From assembly GCA_015222965.1 (NCBI GenBank), contig JADFWF010000301.1:1-6894 (forward strand): a stretch of DNA of 6,894 bases. Reading direction: 5' to 3'. Source of the stretch: Pseudomonadota bacterium (GTDB lineage: Bacteria > Pseudomonadota > Gammaproteobacteria > SZUA-229). The position numbers were made by a program, and so were the translations under genes. Shown here piece after piece: positions 1-5,773 of this stretch. How positions within the stretch are numbered: position 1 is the first letter of the stretch; every line of letters starts with the position of its first letter. The notes below the pieces were generated by a model. The model did no database searches and had not been told where the DNA came from. It was given only the letters and a program-made list of their open reading frames with translations.

Positions 1-25
1 CGCCGTTAACAATAATTAAGGCTTT

Positions 26-53
26 CCTCTGTGGACCTCTGCGCTCTCTGCGG
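26..53. repeat. CTCTG-rich short tandem repeat
   Basis: Three imperfect units of 8-10 bp lie head to tail: CCTCTGTGGA (26-35), CCTCTGCG (36-43) and CTCTCTGCGG (44-53). Similar CTCTGYG-type strings occur in intergenic DNA of many environmental bacterial genomes, from general recollection and not checked here. The sequence is not coding in any convincing way. It lies in the gap before folC, where an accD gene would be expected further upstream. Confidence 0.5.
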
Positions 54-69
54 TTTAATGTTTTGACTT

Positions 70-89
70 CCGCTTATGGCCGTAAGCGG
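70..89. repeat. 20-bp palindrome upstream of folC
   Basis: The arms CCGCTTA (70-76) and TAAGCGG (83-89) are perfect complements. The central TGGCCG continues the symmetry with one T-G mismatch, so the whole 20 bp is a near-perfect palindrome and would form a tight hairpin in RNA. No T-run follows, which argues against a simple intrinsic terminator. It may be a dispersed palindromic element or a remnant of one, since it sits next to another repeat; that is inference. Confidence 0.5.
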
Positions 90-125
90 CACTTTCTTAG
101 ACTTAATAAATGCTAGTTATTTCCA

Positions 126-1526
126 ATGCGCTTCAACAATCTTGATGACTGGCTAGCCTGGCAGGAAAGCCTCAATCCCAAAGAAATTGATCTTGGCCTC
201 GACCGTGTAAACCGTGTGTTAACACAGGCCGGGTTATCTAGTTCCTTTAACTGCCCGCTGATAACAGTGGCCGGTACTAATGGCAAAGGTTCAGTTGTTG
301 CCGTACTCGAAGCGATAGCCAAAGCGGCCGGCCTGAAAGCCTGCAGTTATACTTCTCCACACATTTTTCAATATAACGAACGCATCAAAATAGATGGCCG
401 TGCTGTCGATGATAAAACCTTGTGTGAAGCTTTTCAGCGTATCGATCAGGCGCGTGGCGACCAGGTTGGTAGTGATGCGGCGCTGACTTATTTTGAATTT
501 GGCACGCTCGCTGCCATAGATCTGTTTTTCCGGGAGCAGCCTGATCTGATCATCCTGGAAGTGGGTTTGGGTGGTCGGCTTGATGCTGTCAATGTCATGG
601 AAGCGGATGTCTGCGTATTAACATCGATAGCGATAGATCATGTTGACTGGCTGGGTGACGACCGGGAGTTAATCGGTCGTGAAAAAGCGGGCATTTTTCG
701 GCAAGGAAAACCGGTGATCTGCGGCGAACCTGAACCACCACAAAGTGTTATCGCTGAAGCTGAGAAAAAACACTGCGAGTTTTTGCTTGCGGGGCGCGAT
801 TATGATGTCATCGCTGGTGGTGAAGGGGGGAGTGAGCGCTGGTTACTTAAAAGTAGCTATGGTGATATGACAGCTCTCCCTGTGCCTAATCTCACTGGTG
901 AATTTCAGAAATTCAATGCAGCGACGGCAATCCTTGCGTTACAGCTTTTACAGTCAAAAGATCTGCTGGCTTCGCGTTATGATCTTGCAAAAGCGGCAGG
1001 CACCGCATTAACTCAAATTGAGCTGGCGGGCCGCTTTCAGAAAATTAATAATAAACCCCAGGTTTTTGTCGATGTCGCGCATAACCCGCATGCCGCAGAG
1101 GCACTGTCATCACAGCTAAAACTAACCGCCACTGGTAAAGGTAAGACCTGGGCTATAGTGGCGATGCTGGCCGATAAGGATTTAGCGGGTGTGCTGAAAA
1201 AAGTGTCTGCAGATATCGATGCCTGGTGTTTTGCCAGCCTGGAAAATATCCCGCGTGGGCTGGCGGTTGAGGATTTATTTGAATCATTGCCAGATGATTT
1301 GTTTGCGCATGCAGAGGCTGTAATCACTGAGGAAAATCGGCACGATTTAGCATTAAATCAGTGTACAATGCTGTCTGAAACGGTCCTGCTGACGTCGAGT
1401 GTAGAAAAAGCCTGCGATACAGTGCTGTCCAGAGTTGATGGCAATGACCGCGTTATAATTTTTGGCTCTTTCTATACGGTTGCTGAAGCGATGAAATCTA
1501 AAACTATGATGAAGTTAAATAACTGA
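126..1526 (+). CDS. folC: FolC, bifunctional dihydrofolate synthase / folylpolyglutamate synthase
   Basis: This cytoplasmic Mur-ligase-family enzyme joins dihydropteroate to glutamate to make dihydrofolate, then adds further glutamates to folates, using ATP. Visible motifs are the P-loop GTNGKGS (residues 50-56), TSPH (76-79), EVGLGGRLDAVN (145-156), the IAIDHVDWLG segment (about 168-177) and EKAGIFR (186-192), whose lysine is the carbamylated Mg-site lysine of the family. The C-terminal ligase domain carries DVAHNPHAA (from 316), and GSFYTVAEAM lies near the end. At 466 aa it is somewhat longer than the 420-440 aa usual in Gammaproteobacteria; the extra length lies partly in the C-terminal domain. 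The ATG at 126 is the only possible start: an in-frame TAG at 114-116 blocks extension. No Shine-Dalgarno sequence is evident. The stop overlaps the start of the next gene (TGATG), which suggests translational coupling. Bifunctionality is inferred from the gammaproteobacterial family. Confidence 0.96.
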   Translation: MRFNNLDDWLAWQESLNPKEIDLGLDRVNRVLTQAGLSSSFNCPLITVAGTNGKGSVVAVLEAIAKAAGLKACSYTSPHIFQYNERIKIDGRAVDDKTLCEAFQRIDQARGDQVGSDAALTYFEFGTLAAIDLFFREQPDLIILEVGLGGRLDAVNVMEADVCVLTSIAIDHVDWLGDDRELIGREKAGIFRQGKPVICGEPEPPQSVIAEAEKKHCEFLLAGRDYDVIAGGEGGSERWLLKSSYGDMTALPVPNLTGEFQKFNAATAILALQLLQSKDLLASRYDLAKAAGTALTQIELAGRFQKINNKPQVFVDVAHNPHAAEALSSQLKLTATGKGKTWAIVAMLADKDLAGVLKKVSADIDAWCFASLENIPRGLAVEDLFESLPDDLFAHAEAVITEENRHDLALNQCTMLSETVLLTSSVEKACDTVLSRVDGNDRVIIFGSFYTVAEAMKSKTMMKLNN

Positions 1527-2017
1527 TGGAAGCACCTCTTCAACAACGTGTAGTCGGTGCCATTGTCCTGGTCACACTGGGTGTGATATTTATACCAGCC
1601 CTGCTCGATGGTTCTGGTTATAAATCTCGACAGGTTCAGGATATAGAGATCAAGGAAAAACCTGAGTTTTCATCGTTGAGCCAGAAAAAAGTCAAACCTG
1701 TTCCAACACCGTTACAAGAGAACAGAAAAGAACAGGAAAAAGTTCAACAGGCGGATCCAAAACAGGCATACAAAAAGCCGGTCAAAACCTTCGCTTTACA
1801 GGTAGGTACGTTTGGCAGTAATAAAAATGCTGTAAAAATGCGTGATGATATGAGAAAAGCCGGTTATACAGCTTTTGTATTTAAATCTACCGCTAAAGGC
1901 AAAACCAGTTACAAAGTAAGGATCGGTCCGGAACTGGAACGCAGTCTTCTAGAGAAGATCAAAAAAGATATTAAAAAATCAAAGAAAATTGACGGTTACG
2001 TTGTTAATCATCCGTAG
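1526..2017 (+). CDS. dedD: DedD-like SPOR-domain cell-division protein
   Basis: This is a bitopic inner-membrane protein of 163 aa. A short N-terminus (QQR at 6-8) leads into one transmembrane helix (about 9-27, ending FIPALLDG) that closely resembles the DedD anchor. A long polar, Lys/Gln/Pro-rich periplasmic linker follows (about 32-87). The C-terminal SPOR domain (about 88-163) starts KTFALQVGTFGS and includes the typical YKVRIGP segment. SPOR domains bind glycan strands stripped of peptide stems at the division site, so the protein is expected in the septal ring. Its start overlaps the folC stop by one base, as expected for a coupled pair. Spacing to cvpA is large here (286 bp) and holds a repeat element and a promoter, so this gene probably ends the upstream transcription unit. 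The linker is unusually lysine-rich and AT-rich. The dedD name rests on neighbourhood and architecture; other SPOR proteins share the fold. Confidence 0.88.
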   Translation: MEAPLQQRVVGAIVLVTLGVIFIPALLDGSGYKSRQVQDIEIKEKPEFSSLSQKKVKPVPTPLQENRKEQEKVQQADPKQAYKKPVKTFALQVGTFGSNKNAVKMRDDMRKAGYTAFVFKSTAKGKTSYKVRIGPELERSLLEKIKKDIKKSKKIDGYVVNHP

Positions 2018-2050
2018 TTGATAATGATCGGATGGCTGTTTACGGCCAGG

Positions 2051-2184
2051 AAGAGAAGTTGGCAGTTTGCAGTTGGCAGTCATCAGCTAAAAACAAAAAG
2101 ACTAAAAACCTGTTTTCTCAGCGGCGCAGACGATGGGCTTTGCTTTTACTGCCAACTGATGACTGCAAACTGCCAACTTCTCTT
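2051..2184. repeat. 134-bp inverted-repeat element made of shuffled heptamers
   Basis: Two 36-bp arms (2051-2086 and 2149-2184) face each other across a 62-bp spacer. The outer 23 bp of the arms (2051-2073 and 2162-2184) are perfect reverse complements. Each arm contains four heptamers. The left arm reads GTTGGCA, GTTTGCA, GTTGGCA, GTCATCA; the right arm, read on the minus strand, has the same set with units three and four exchanged. The spacer holds CTAAAAAC twice (2087-2094, 2102-2109). I see no clear target-site duplication. It resembles a MITE-like or heptamer-repeat element. Transcribed, it would form a strong hairpin between the dedD and cvpA genes. The two small open frames across it read only the repeat and are not believed to be genes. 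Confidence 0.75.
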
Positions 2185-2219
2185 AAGGCTCGACACCGGG
2201 CATTTAACCAATTAAACAG

Positions 2220-2248
2220 AAACTTAGCAGTTTTTTCAGACTAAGTTT
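2220..2248 (+). terminator. stem-loop upstream of cvpA, possible terminator or operator
   Basis: AAACTTAG (2220-2227) and CTAAGTTT (2241-2248) form a perfect 8-bp stem with a 13-nt loop that contains six Ts. The right arm runs into TTTT (2246-2249). The stem is AT-rich, so as an intrinsic terminator for folC-dedD readthrough it would be weak. Its right arm overlaps the predicted -35 box of the cvpA promoter, so it could instead be a protein-binding operator. The sequence does not decide between these. Confidence 0.3.
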
Positions 2249-2274
2249 TCACAAAGCTGACAACAGCGTATAAT
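2246..2274 (+). promoter_or_regulatory. sigma70-type promoter for cvpA-purF
   Basis: A consensus -10 box TATAAT lies at 2269-2274. A 17-bp spacer separates it from TTTTCA (2246-2251), a 4-of-6 match to the -35 consensus. Transcription would start near 2281, giving a leader of only about 20 nt before the cvpA start. I find no match to the E. coli PurR operator (ACGCAAACG-type palindrome) in the region, unlike E. coli cvpA-purF. Confidence 0.65.
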
Positions 2275-2303
2275 ACCCATTTAGAAAAACACATGTGAAC
2301 TTC

Positions 2304-2786
2304 ATGACAGTCGTAGACGTAGTCGTAATATTTGTAATTTTCCTTTCCGCCTTGTTTAGTTTGATCCGTGGGTTTGTCAAAGAAGCTATTTCATTGGCGA
2401 CCTGGATTATCGCTATCTGGCTGGCTGCAACCTTCGCGCCAAAACTGGCAGCCGCATTACCTGGCAGTATCGAATCTGAAGCCGTACGTCTAGCCATCGG
2501 TTTTGGCGTATTGTTCGTGTTGACCCTGGTGGTCGGCGCTATCGTTAATACCCTGGTCAATCAGGTGGTGAAGAAAACCGGGCTCTCGAGTGCAGACCGT
2601 ATCTTTGGTGTGGCATTTGGTATCTTACGCGGTGGCTTAATAATTATTGTTTTCGTTGTAATTGGCGGCATGACGCCATTACCTGATGCAGAATGGTGGC
2701 AGTCATCAATATTACTGCAGTGGTTTGAAAGCACCGCCATGGTCATTCAGGAATATATTCCGCAAGACCTGAATCTTTCTTATTAA
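2304..2786 (+). CDS. cvpA: CvpA family inner-membrane protein
   Basis: CvpA is a small multi-pass inner-membrane protein first linked in E. coli to colicin V production and encoded just before purF. Its molecular role is unsettled. The ATG at 2304 gives 160 aa with hydrophobic helices at about 4-21, 28-45, 61-86 and 103-122, and a polar C-terminal tail. Family landmarks are visible: [10 protein letters not shown] (19-28), GAIVN (78-82), [12 protein letters not shown] (91-102) and GILRGG (106-111). The ATG aligns with the E. coli N-terminus. An in-frame GTG at 2295 would add three residues, and neither start has a clear Shine-Dalgarno sequence. A strong promoter lies just upstream and purF starts 26 bp after the stop, so the two genes are almost certainly co-transcribed. 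Confidence 0.93.
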   Translation: MTVVDVVVIFVIFLSALFSLIRGFVKEAISLATWIIAIWLAATFAPKLAAALPGSIESEAVRLAIGFGVLFVLTLVVGAIVNTLVNQVVKKTGLSSADRIFGVAFGILRGGLIIIVFVVIGGMTPLPDAEWWQSSILLQWFESTAMVIQEYIPQDLNLSY

Positions 2787-2812
2787 CCTTTGAGCTAGCT
2801 CGGACTTTTCAT

Positions 2813-4306
2813 ATGTGTGGTATTACCGGTATTGTTGCGCATAGCGCTGTTAACCTGGATTTATATGAATCATTGTCAGTTTTACAGCATCGTGGACAGG
2901 ATGCGGCCGGCATAACGACCTGGGAAGGCGGCCGTTTTTACATGAAAAAAGGCAACGGCCTGGTACGTGATGTGTTCTATAAAAAGCACATGCAGCGCCT
3001 GCCGGGAAAGATGGGCATCGCCCATGCACGTTACCCGACGGCCGGCACTTCTTCATCCGCTGAAGCACAACCACTCTATGTCAATTCTCCCTATGGCATC
3101 GCGCTGGCGCATAACGGAAATCTTACCAATGCAGACCAGCTTAAAGATGAACTGTTTCAGACAGAATTAAGGCACTTAAATACCGATTCAGACAGTGAAG
3201 CGCTGCTCAATATATTTGCCCATGAACTGCAGTTAACCGCCAAGCCAGATTTTGATCACGAAGATATATTTACCGCGGTGGAAGGTATCCATCGTCGCTG
3301 TATCGGTGGTTATTCTGTTATCGCGATGGTCGCCGGCAAAGGCATCGTTGGTATCCGTGACCCCCATGGAATCCGTCCCCTGTGTTTCGGTGTTCGTGAG
3401 ACTGAACAGGGCGTTGACTATATGATCGCTTCGGAGAGTGTGGCATTACAGGCGCAGGGGTTTGAGCTGGTGCGTGATGTGGCACCGGGTGAGGCCATCT
3501 TCATCAGTGAACAGGGTGAATTGTTTGATAAGCAGTGTGCACAAGATCCTGTACTGTCTCCCTGTATTTTTGAATATGTCTATTTTGCCCGCCCTGATTC
3601 TATCATTGACGGGGTTTCAGTTTATAAGGCACGCTTGCGCATGGGGCAGACGCTGGTCCAGAAAATTTTGCGTGAGATGCCTGATCACGATATCGATGTG
3701 GTTATCCCGATTCCCGACACCAGTCGAAGTACTGCTCTGGAAGTGGCTTATCATCTAAACGTTAAATACCGAGAAGGTTTTATCAAAAACCGGTATATCG
3801 GCAGGACTTTTATCATGCCGGGTCAGCAAGAGCGTAAAAAATCGGTGCGCCAGAAATTAAACCCGATAGAGCTGGAGTTTGCCGGTAAAAATGTTCTGCT
3901 GGTCGATGATTCTATCGTCCGTGGCACCACATCCAAACAGATCGTACAGATGGCACGCGAGGCCGGTGCTAAAAAAGTCTACATGGCGTCTGCCGCACCG
4001 CCTGTGAGGCACCCGAATGTTTATGGCATCGACATGGCATCACATGAAGAATTTGTCGCGCATAACAGAACTGTTGAAGAGATCACTGAGATCATCGGTG
4101 CTGACTGGCTGATCTATCAGGATCTTGAAGATCTAATTAAAGCGGTACGTAAAGGCAATGAAACCATAACAAACTTCGACTGTTCATGCTTTGATGGCAT
4201 TTATGTCACGCAGGATATCGATGAAGCTTACTTTAAGCGTTTATTTGATAAACGAAATGATGCGGCTAAACAGAAAAACAATAACGTAGTCGCTGGACAA
4301 TTATAA
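2813..4306 (+). CDS. purF: PurF, amidophosphoribosyltransferase
   Basis: PurF catalyses the first committed step of purine synthesis: PRPP plus glutamine gives 5-phosphoribosylamine, glutamate and pyrophosphate, in the cytoplasm. The protein begins MCGITGIV, so removal of Met exposes the catalytic Cys2 of the N-terminal Ntn glutaminase domain. No propeptide precedes it, as in the E. coli type and unlike the Bacillus type. Other glutaminase residues lie in HRGQDAAG (26-33), HARYPTAG (71-78) and HNGNL (100-104). The C-terminal phosphoribosyltransferase domain has [13 protein letters not shown] and the PRPP loop [13 protein letters not shown] (361-373) with both acidic residues present. Length is 497 aa against 505 in E. 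coli, so it is full-length. The start is fixed by Cys2; only a weak CGGA (2801-2804) could serve as a ribosome site. It is expressed with cvpA. No strong terminator follows. Confidence 0.98.
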   Translation: MCGITGIVAHSAVNLDLYESLSVLQHRGQDAAGITTWEGGRFYMKKGNGLVRDVFYKKHMQRLPGKMGIAHARYPTAGTSSSAEAQPLYVNSPYGIALAHNGNLTNADQLKDELFQTELRHLNTDSDSEALLNIFAHELQLTAKPDFDHEDIFTAVEGIHRRCIGGYSVIAMVAGKGIVGIRDPHGIRPLCFGVRETEQGVDYMIASESVALQAQGFELVRDVAPGEAIFISEQGELFDKQCAQDPVLSPCIFEYVYFARPDSIIDGVSVYKARLRMGQTLVQKILREMPDHDIDVVIPIPDTSRSTALEVAYHLNVKYREGFIKNRYIGRTFIMPGQQERKKSVRQKLNPIELEFAGKNVLLVDDSIVRGTTSKQIVQMAREAGAKKVYMASAAPPVRHPNVYGIDMASHEEFVAHNRTVEEITEIIGADWLIYQDLEDLIKAVRKGNETITNFDCSCFDGIYVTQDIDEAYFKRLFDKRNDAAKQKNNNVVAGQL

Positions 4307-4323
4307 GTCTAACCTGTGTTACC

Positions 4324-4372
4324 CGGATCAAGCCGCTGTTTTATTTCGATGATCCGTGGCAGTCGCTGTCAC
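4324..4372 (+). terminator. two adjacent stem-loops after purF
   Basis: CGGATCA (4324-4330) pairs with TGATCCG (4350-4356) across a 19-nt loop. GTGGCAG (4356-4362) pairs with CTGTCAC (4366-4372) around a TCG loop with one G-T wobble. The hairpins share one base. Neither is followed by a T-run, so they are not canonical intrinsic terminators. They could still protect the purF mRNA 3' end or work with Rho. The nearest T-run (4429-4435) is about 57 bp further on and not attached to a stem. Confidence 0.25.
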
Positions 4373-4429
4373 TACAGGCGCGGCAGTACCATGTGAATAA
4401 CACCTATCGTAATTTAGAGTGTGCATCAT
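4328..4429 (-). CDS. possible 33-aa small ORF downstream of the membrane protein
   Basis: On the minus strand, an ATG at 4429-4427 opens a 33-codon frame that stops with TGA at 4330-4328. A GGAG ribosome-site motif (4439-4436 on this strand) lies six bases before the ATG. The frame begins 19 bp after the stop of the membrane-protein gene on the same strand, so it could be translated from that mRNA. The peptide is polar, Ala/Thr-rich, with no membrane segment or recognisable motif. It also overlaps the purF 3' stem-loops. I do not recognise it, and chance is a real possibility. Confidence 0.15.
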   Translation of the reverse strand: MMHTLNYDRCYSHGTAAPVVTATATDHRNKTAA

Positions 4430-4448
4430 TTTTTTCTCCGTTTAATTT

Positions 4449-5084
4449 TTATTGTACTGGAACCAGCCCCATAGATTGCGCCAGCAAACCCATCGCAAGC
4501 ATCAGCCAGATAAGTACACCTAAAACGATCAAAAGGTAATTCCACAGGCTGTATCTGTGGTTCAAATATCCCAGCATGTCATTGTTAATACGGTTGACCG
4601 TCGCCTGTACTACGACTAGCGGATAAACGCTTAACAAAAAAATAATCAGCGAGGTGATGAATATGCCAGAACTCGGCAGGTCTTCCAGCAAGCTGGTATT
4701 TAAATATATTGGGTCAATGATGTTGCTGATAATGATTGCGCCGACAAAAATAGTGGCAAGGATGTTGGCATTAAATCGGTGCTTCTGCGGCAGATTCCCC
4801 GCGCAGTTGTTAATGCGATTAAACAGTGAATGCGTGAAAAAGATCGAGAAAATTGCGCGCAGGACAGGAAAGATTTTTTTGTCGATTTTACTTTGCTGCA
4901 GTTTCCAGTTTTTATAGAACCAGTAAATTCCGTATAAGCCAAAACTGAGTATGTATAAAGTTATAAGCTTATCTTCTGATACAGGAAAAAATCCAACCGT
5001 ATTGCCGGGGGAGGTATCTTCCTCAGCAGTTTGATCCTCAGCCTGATACTGCGCTGATCTGAACTCTGTGTCAGTTTCGTTCAT
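4449..5084 (-). CDS. multi-pass membrane protein of uncharacterised family (DUF4234-like N-terminus)
   Basis: The 211-aa protein has an acidic, polar N-terminus (1-28) and no signal peptide. It carries FFPVSEDKL (32-40), a first membrane segment ending FGLYGIYWFYKNW (48-60), the amphipathic RAIFSIFFTHSLF (76-88), and further membrane segments at about 106-128, 140-163 and 180-202. SLWNY (179-183) precedes the last helix. From memory, this pattern matches conserved hypothetical proteins of Gammaproteobacteria whose first half resembles DUF4234; no function is known to me. NRINN occurs twice (89-93, 164-168), each after a hydrophobic stretch, which hints at an internal repeat. A TGAGAA motif (5096-5091 on this strand) lies six bases before the ATG. 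It diverges from the YkuD gene and converges on purF. Location in the inner membrane is inferred. Confidence 0.82.
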   Translation of the reverse strand: MNETDTEFRSAQYQAEDQTAEEDTSPGNTVGFFPVSEDKLITLYILSFGLYGIYWFYKNWKLQQSKIDKKIFPVLRAIFSIFFTHSLFNRINNCAGNLPQKHRFNANILATIFVGAIIISNIIDPIYLNTSLLEDLPSSGIFITSLIIFLLSVYPLVVVQATVNRINNDMLGYLNHRYSLWNYLLIVLGVLIWLMLAMGLLAQSMGLVPVQ

Positions 5085-5165
5085 GAAATGTTCTCACGTC
5101 CGCAGTCATATTATCAGGCAGTTTAACAGGGTTCCGCGATAGCTTTTTTATAAGGGCGATTCTAT

Positions 5166-5194
5166 TTAATATAAGCTATTGATTATACTTTCAA
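5166..5194 (-). promoter_or_regulatory. predicted promoter for the membrane-protein gene
   Basis: On the minus strand, TTGAAA (5194-5189) is a 5-of-6 match to the -35 consensus. After a 17-bp spacer comes TATTAA (5171-5166), a 4-of-6 match to the -10 consensus. Transcription would start near 5159, leaving a leader of about 75 nt before the ATG at 5084. It overlaps the promoter predicted for the YkuD gene on the other strand. Confidence 0.4.
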
Positions 5195-5206
5195 CTGTGT
5201 GATACT
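5179..5206 (+). promoter_or_regulatory. predicted extended -10 promoter for the YkuD gene
   Basis: TTGATT (5179-5184) matches four of six -35 positions. A 16-bp spacer leads to GATACT (5201-5206), four of six at -10, preceded by the extended -10 dinucleotide TG at 5198-5199. Transcription would start near 5213, about 20 nt before the GTG start codon. An alternative TATACT at 5184-5189 has a better -10 box but no matching -35. Confidence 0.4.
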
Positions 5207-5222
5207 TTGGCTTCATAGAAGC

Positions 5223-5237
5223 AGGGTAATAATGTGA
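5223..5237 (+). promoter_or_regulatory. ribosome binding site that fixes a GTG start; overlapping ATG-TGA
   Basis: AGGG (5223-5226) lies seven bases before the GTG at 5234-5236, the most upstream start available to the YkuD frame that has a ribosome site. An ATG at 5232-5234 shares its G with this start but is followed at once by TGA (5235-5237) in its own frame, so it encodes only a one-codon start-stop. Confidence 0.55.
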
Positions 5238-5716
5238 ATTCAATCAGTATCAATGTAACACAACAGCAGCTGCGCCTGCTGGATGAAGAGGGTAACTTGC
5301 TTCACCAGTACCCGGTTTCGACTTCGAAATACGGTACCGGCAGTGAAAACGGTAGTGAAAAAACGCCATTGGGTCTGCATCGTATCAAGGAAAAAATGGG
5401 TGGTGCTATGCCGATAAATGAAGTGTTTATCGGCCGTATCCCTCATGGCAATCTGGAAGAGTGCACACAACGCGGTGTTGATTTACCTGATGACATCATC
5501 ATGAGCCGCATCCTGTGGCTGGAAGGTATGGAGCCTGGGCGTAATCAGGGCGGTTATGTGGATACCTATCAACGTTATATTTATATTCATGGTACCAATC
5601 ATGAAGAGAGTATAGGGACGCCTTCTTCTATCGGCTGTGTCCGAATGTGCAATGAGGATGTGGTCGATTTGTTTCGACTGGTCGAAGTAGGCAGTGAAGT
5701 GCTCATAGAAGAGTAA
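5234..5716 (+). CDS. YkuD-domain protein without signal peptide (L,D-transpeptidase or L,D-carboxypeptidase)
   Basis: The 160-aa protein is essentially one YkuD domain. The N-terminal strand region (MNSISINVTQQQLRLLDEEG) passes into YPVSTSKYGTG and TPLGLHRI. The catalytic motif is complete: His119 in IHGTNHE and Cys135 in SIGCVRM (132-138). YkuD enzymes act through this cysteine on the L-D bond of peptidoglycan stem tetrapeptides, either cross-linking them or hydrolysing the terminal D-Ala. Periplasmic family members have a signal peptide or anchor; here none is visible and the domain starts at residue 4, so a cytoplasmic site is likely. That recalls ElsL of Acinetobacter baumannii, a cytoplasmic YkuD L,D-carboxypeptidase of muropeptide recycling. 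The GTG start is supported by AGGG. metZ follows after 57 bp without a terminator, so co-transcription is possible. The fold assignment is firm; the reaction is not settled. Confidence 0.9.
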   Translation: MNSISINVTQQQLRLLDEEGNLLHQYPVSTSKYGTGSENGSEKTPLGLHRIKEKMGGAMPINEVFIGRIPHGNLEECTQRGVDLPDDIIMSRILWLEGMEPGRNQGGYVDTYQRYIYIHGTNHEESIGTPSSIGCVRMCNEDVVDLFRLVEVGSEVLIEE

Positions 5717-5767
5717 CTTAAGAAGAATAGCTGCAGGAAGAGTAGCAGCGGTAAGAATAGTTAACAG
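5709..5767 (+). repeat. 15-bp imperfect tandem repeat after the YkuD gene
   Basis: Units begin AAGAGTAA (5709), AAGAATAG (5723), AAGAGTAG (5738) and AAGAATAG (5753), spaced 14, 15 and 15 bp apart. Units two and three agree at 11 of 15 positions. The first unit includes the YkuD stop codon and the last runs into the AGG ribosome site of metZ (5766-5768). The repeat fills most of the gap and leaves no room for a terminator. Confidence 0.45.
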
Positions 5768-5773
5768 GTTTAG

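Noticed and set aside
2..19. Possible tail of an upstream gene, Ala-Val-Asn-Asn-Asn then TAA
   Set aside because: Five codons are too few to identify. accD would be expected upstream, but nothing in the window ties this frame to it.
63..68. TTGACT as a -35 box for folC
   Set aside because: No acceptable -10 hexamer lies 15-19 bp downstream; the nearest AT-rich hexamer (TAATAA, 104-109) is about 35 bp away.
1037..1327. Minus-strand 96-codon open frame inside folC
   Set aside because: It is antisense to a well-conserved folC region and has low-complexity Ser/Ala content, as expected for a shadow frame. The same applies to open frames opposite or inside cvpA, purF, the YkuD gene and metZ.
2018..2244. 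Two overlapping plus-strand open frames of 65 and 70 codons between dedD and cvpA
   Set aside because: Both read through the 134-bp inverted-repeat element, and their peptides simply translate the repeated heptamers. They lack ribosome sites and recognisable motifs.
2792..2801. 10-bp palindrome GAGCTAGCTC between cvpA and purF
   Set aside because: It has no loop and no T-run and is too short to be a terminator. Without conservation data it is best taken as chance.
4306..4450. Plus-strand frame open after the purF stop that reads through the intergenic region
   Set aside because: It has no start codon with a ribosome site, runs into the antisense of the membrane-protein gene and contains no recognisable domain. 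A decayed gene cannot be shown.
5182..5187. Perfect TATAAT on the minus strand in the divergent control region
   Set aside because: At 17 bp upstream the hexamer is CCAAAG, unlike a -35 box, and there is no extended -10 TG. The TTGAAA/TATTAA pair is a better promoter.
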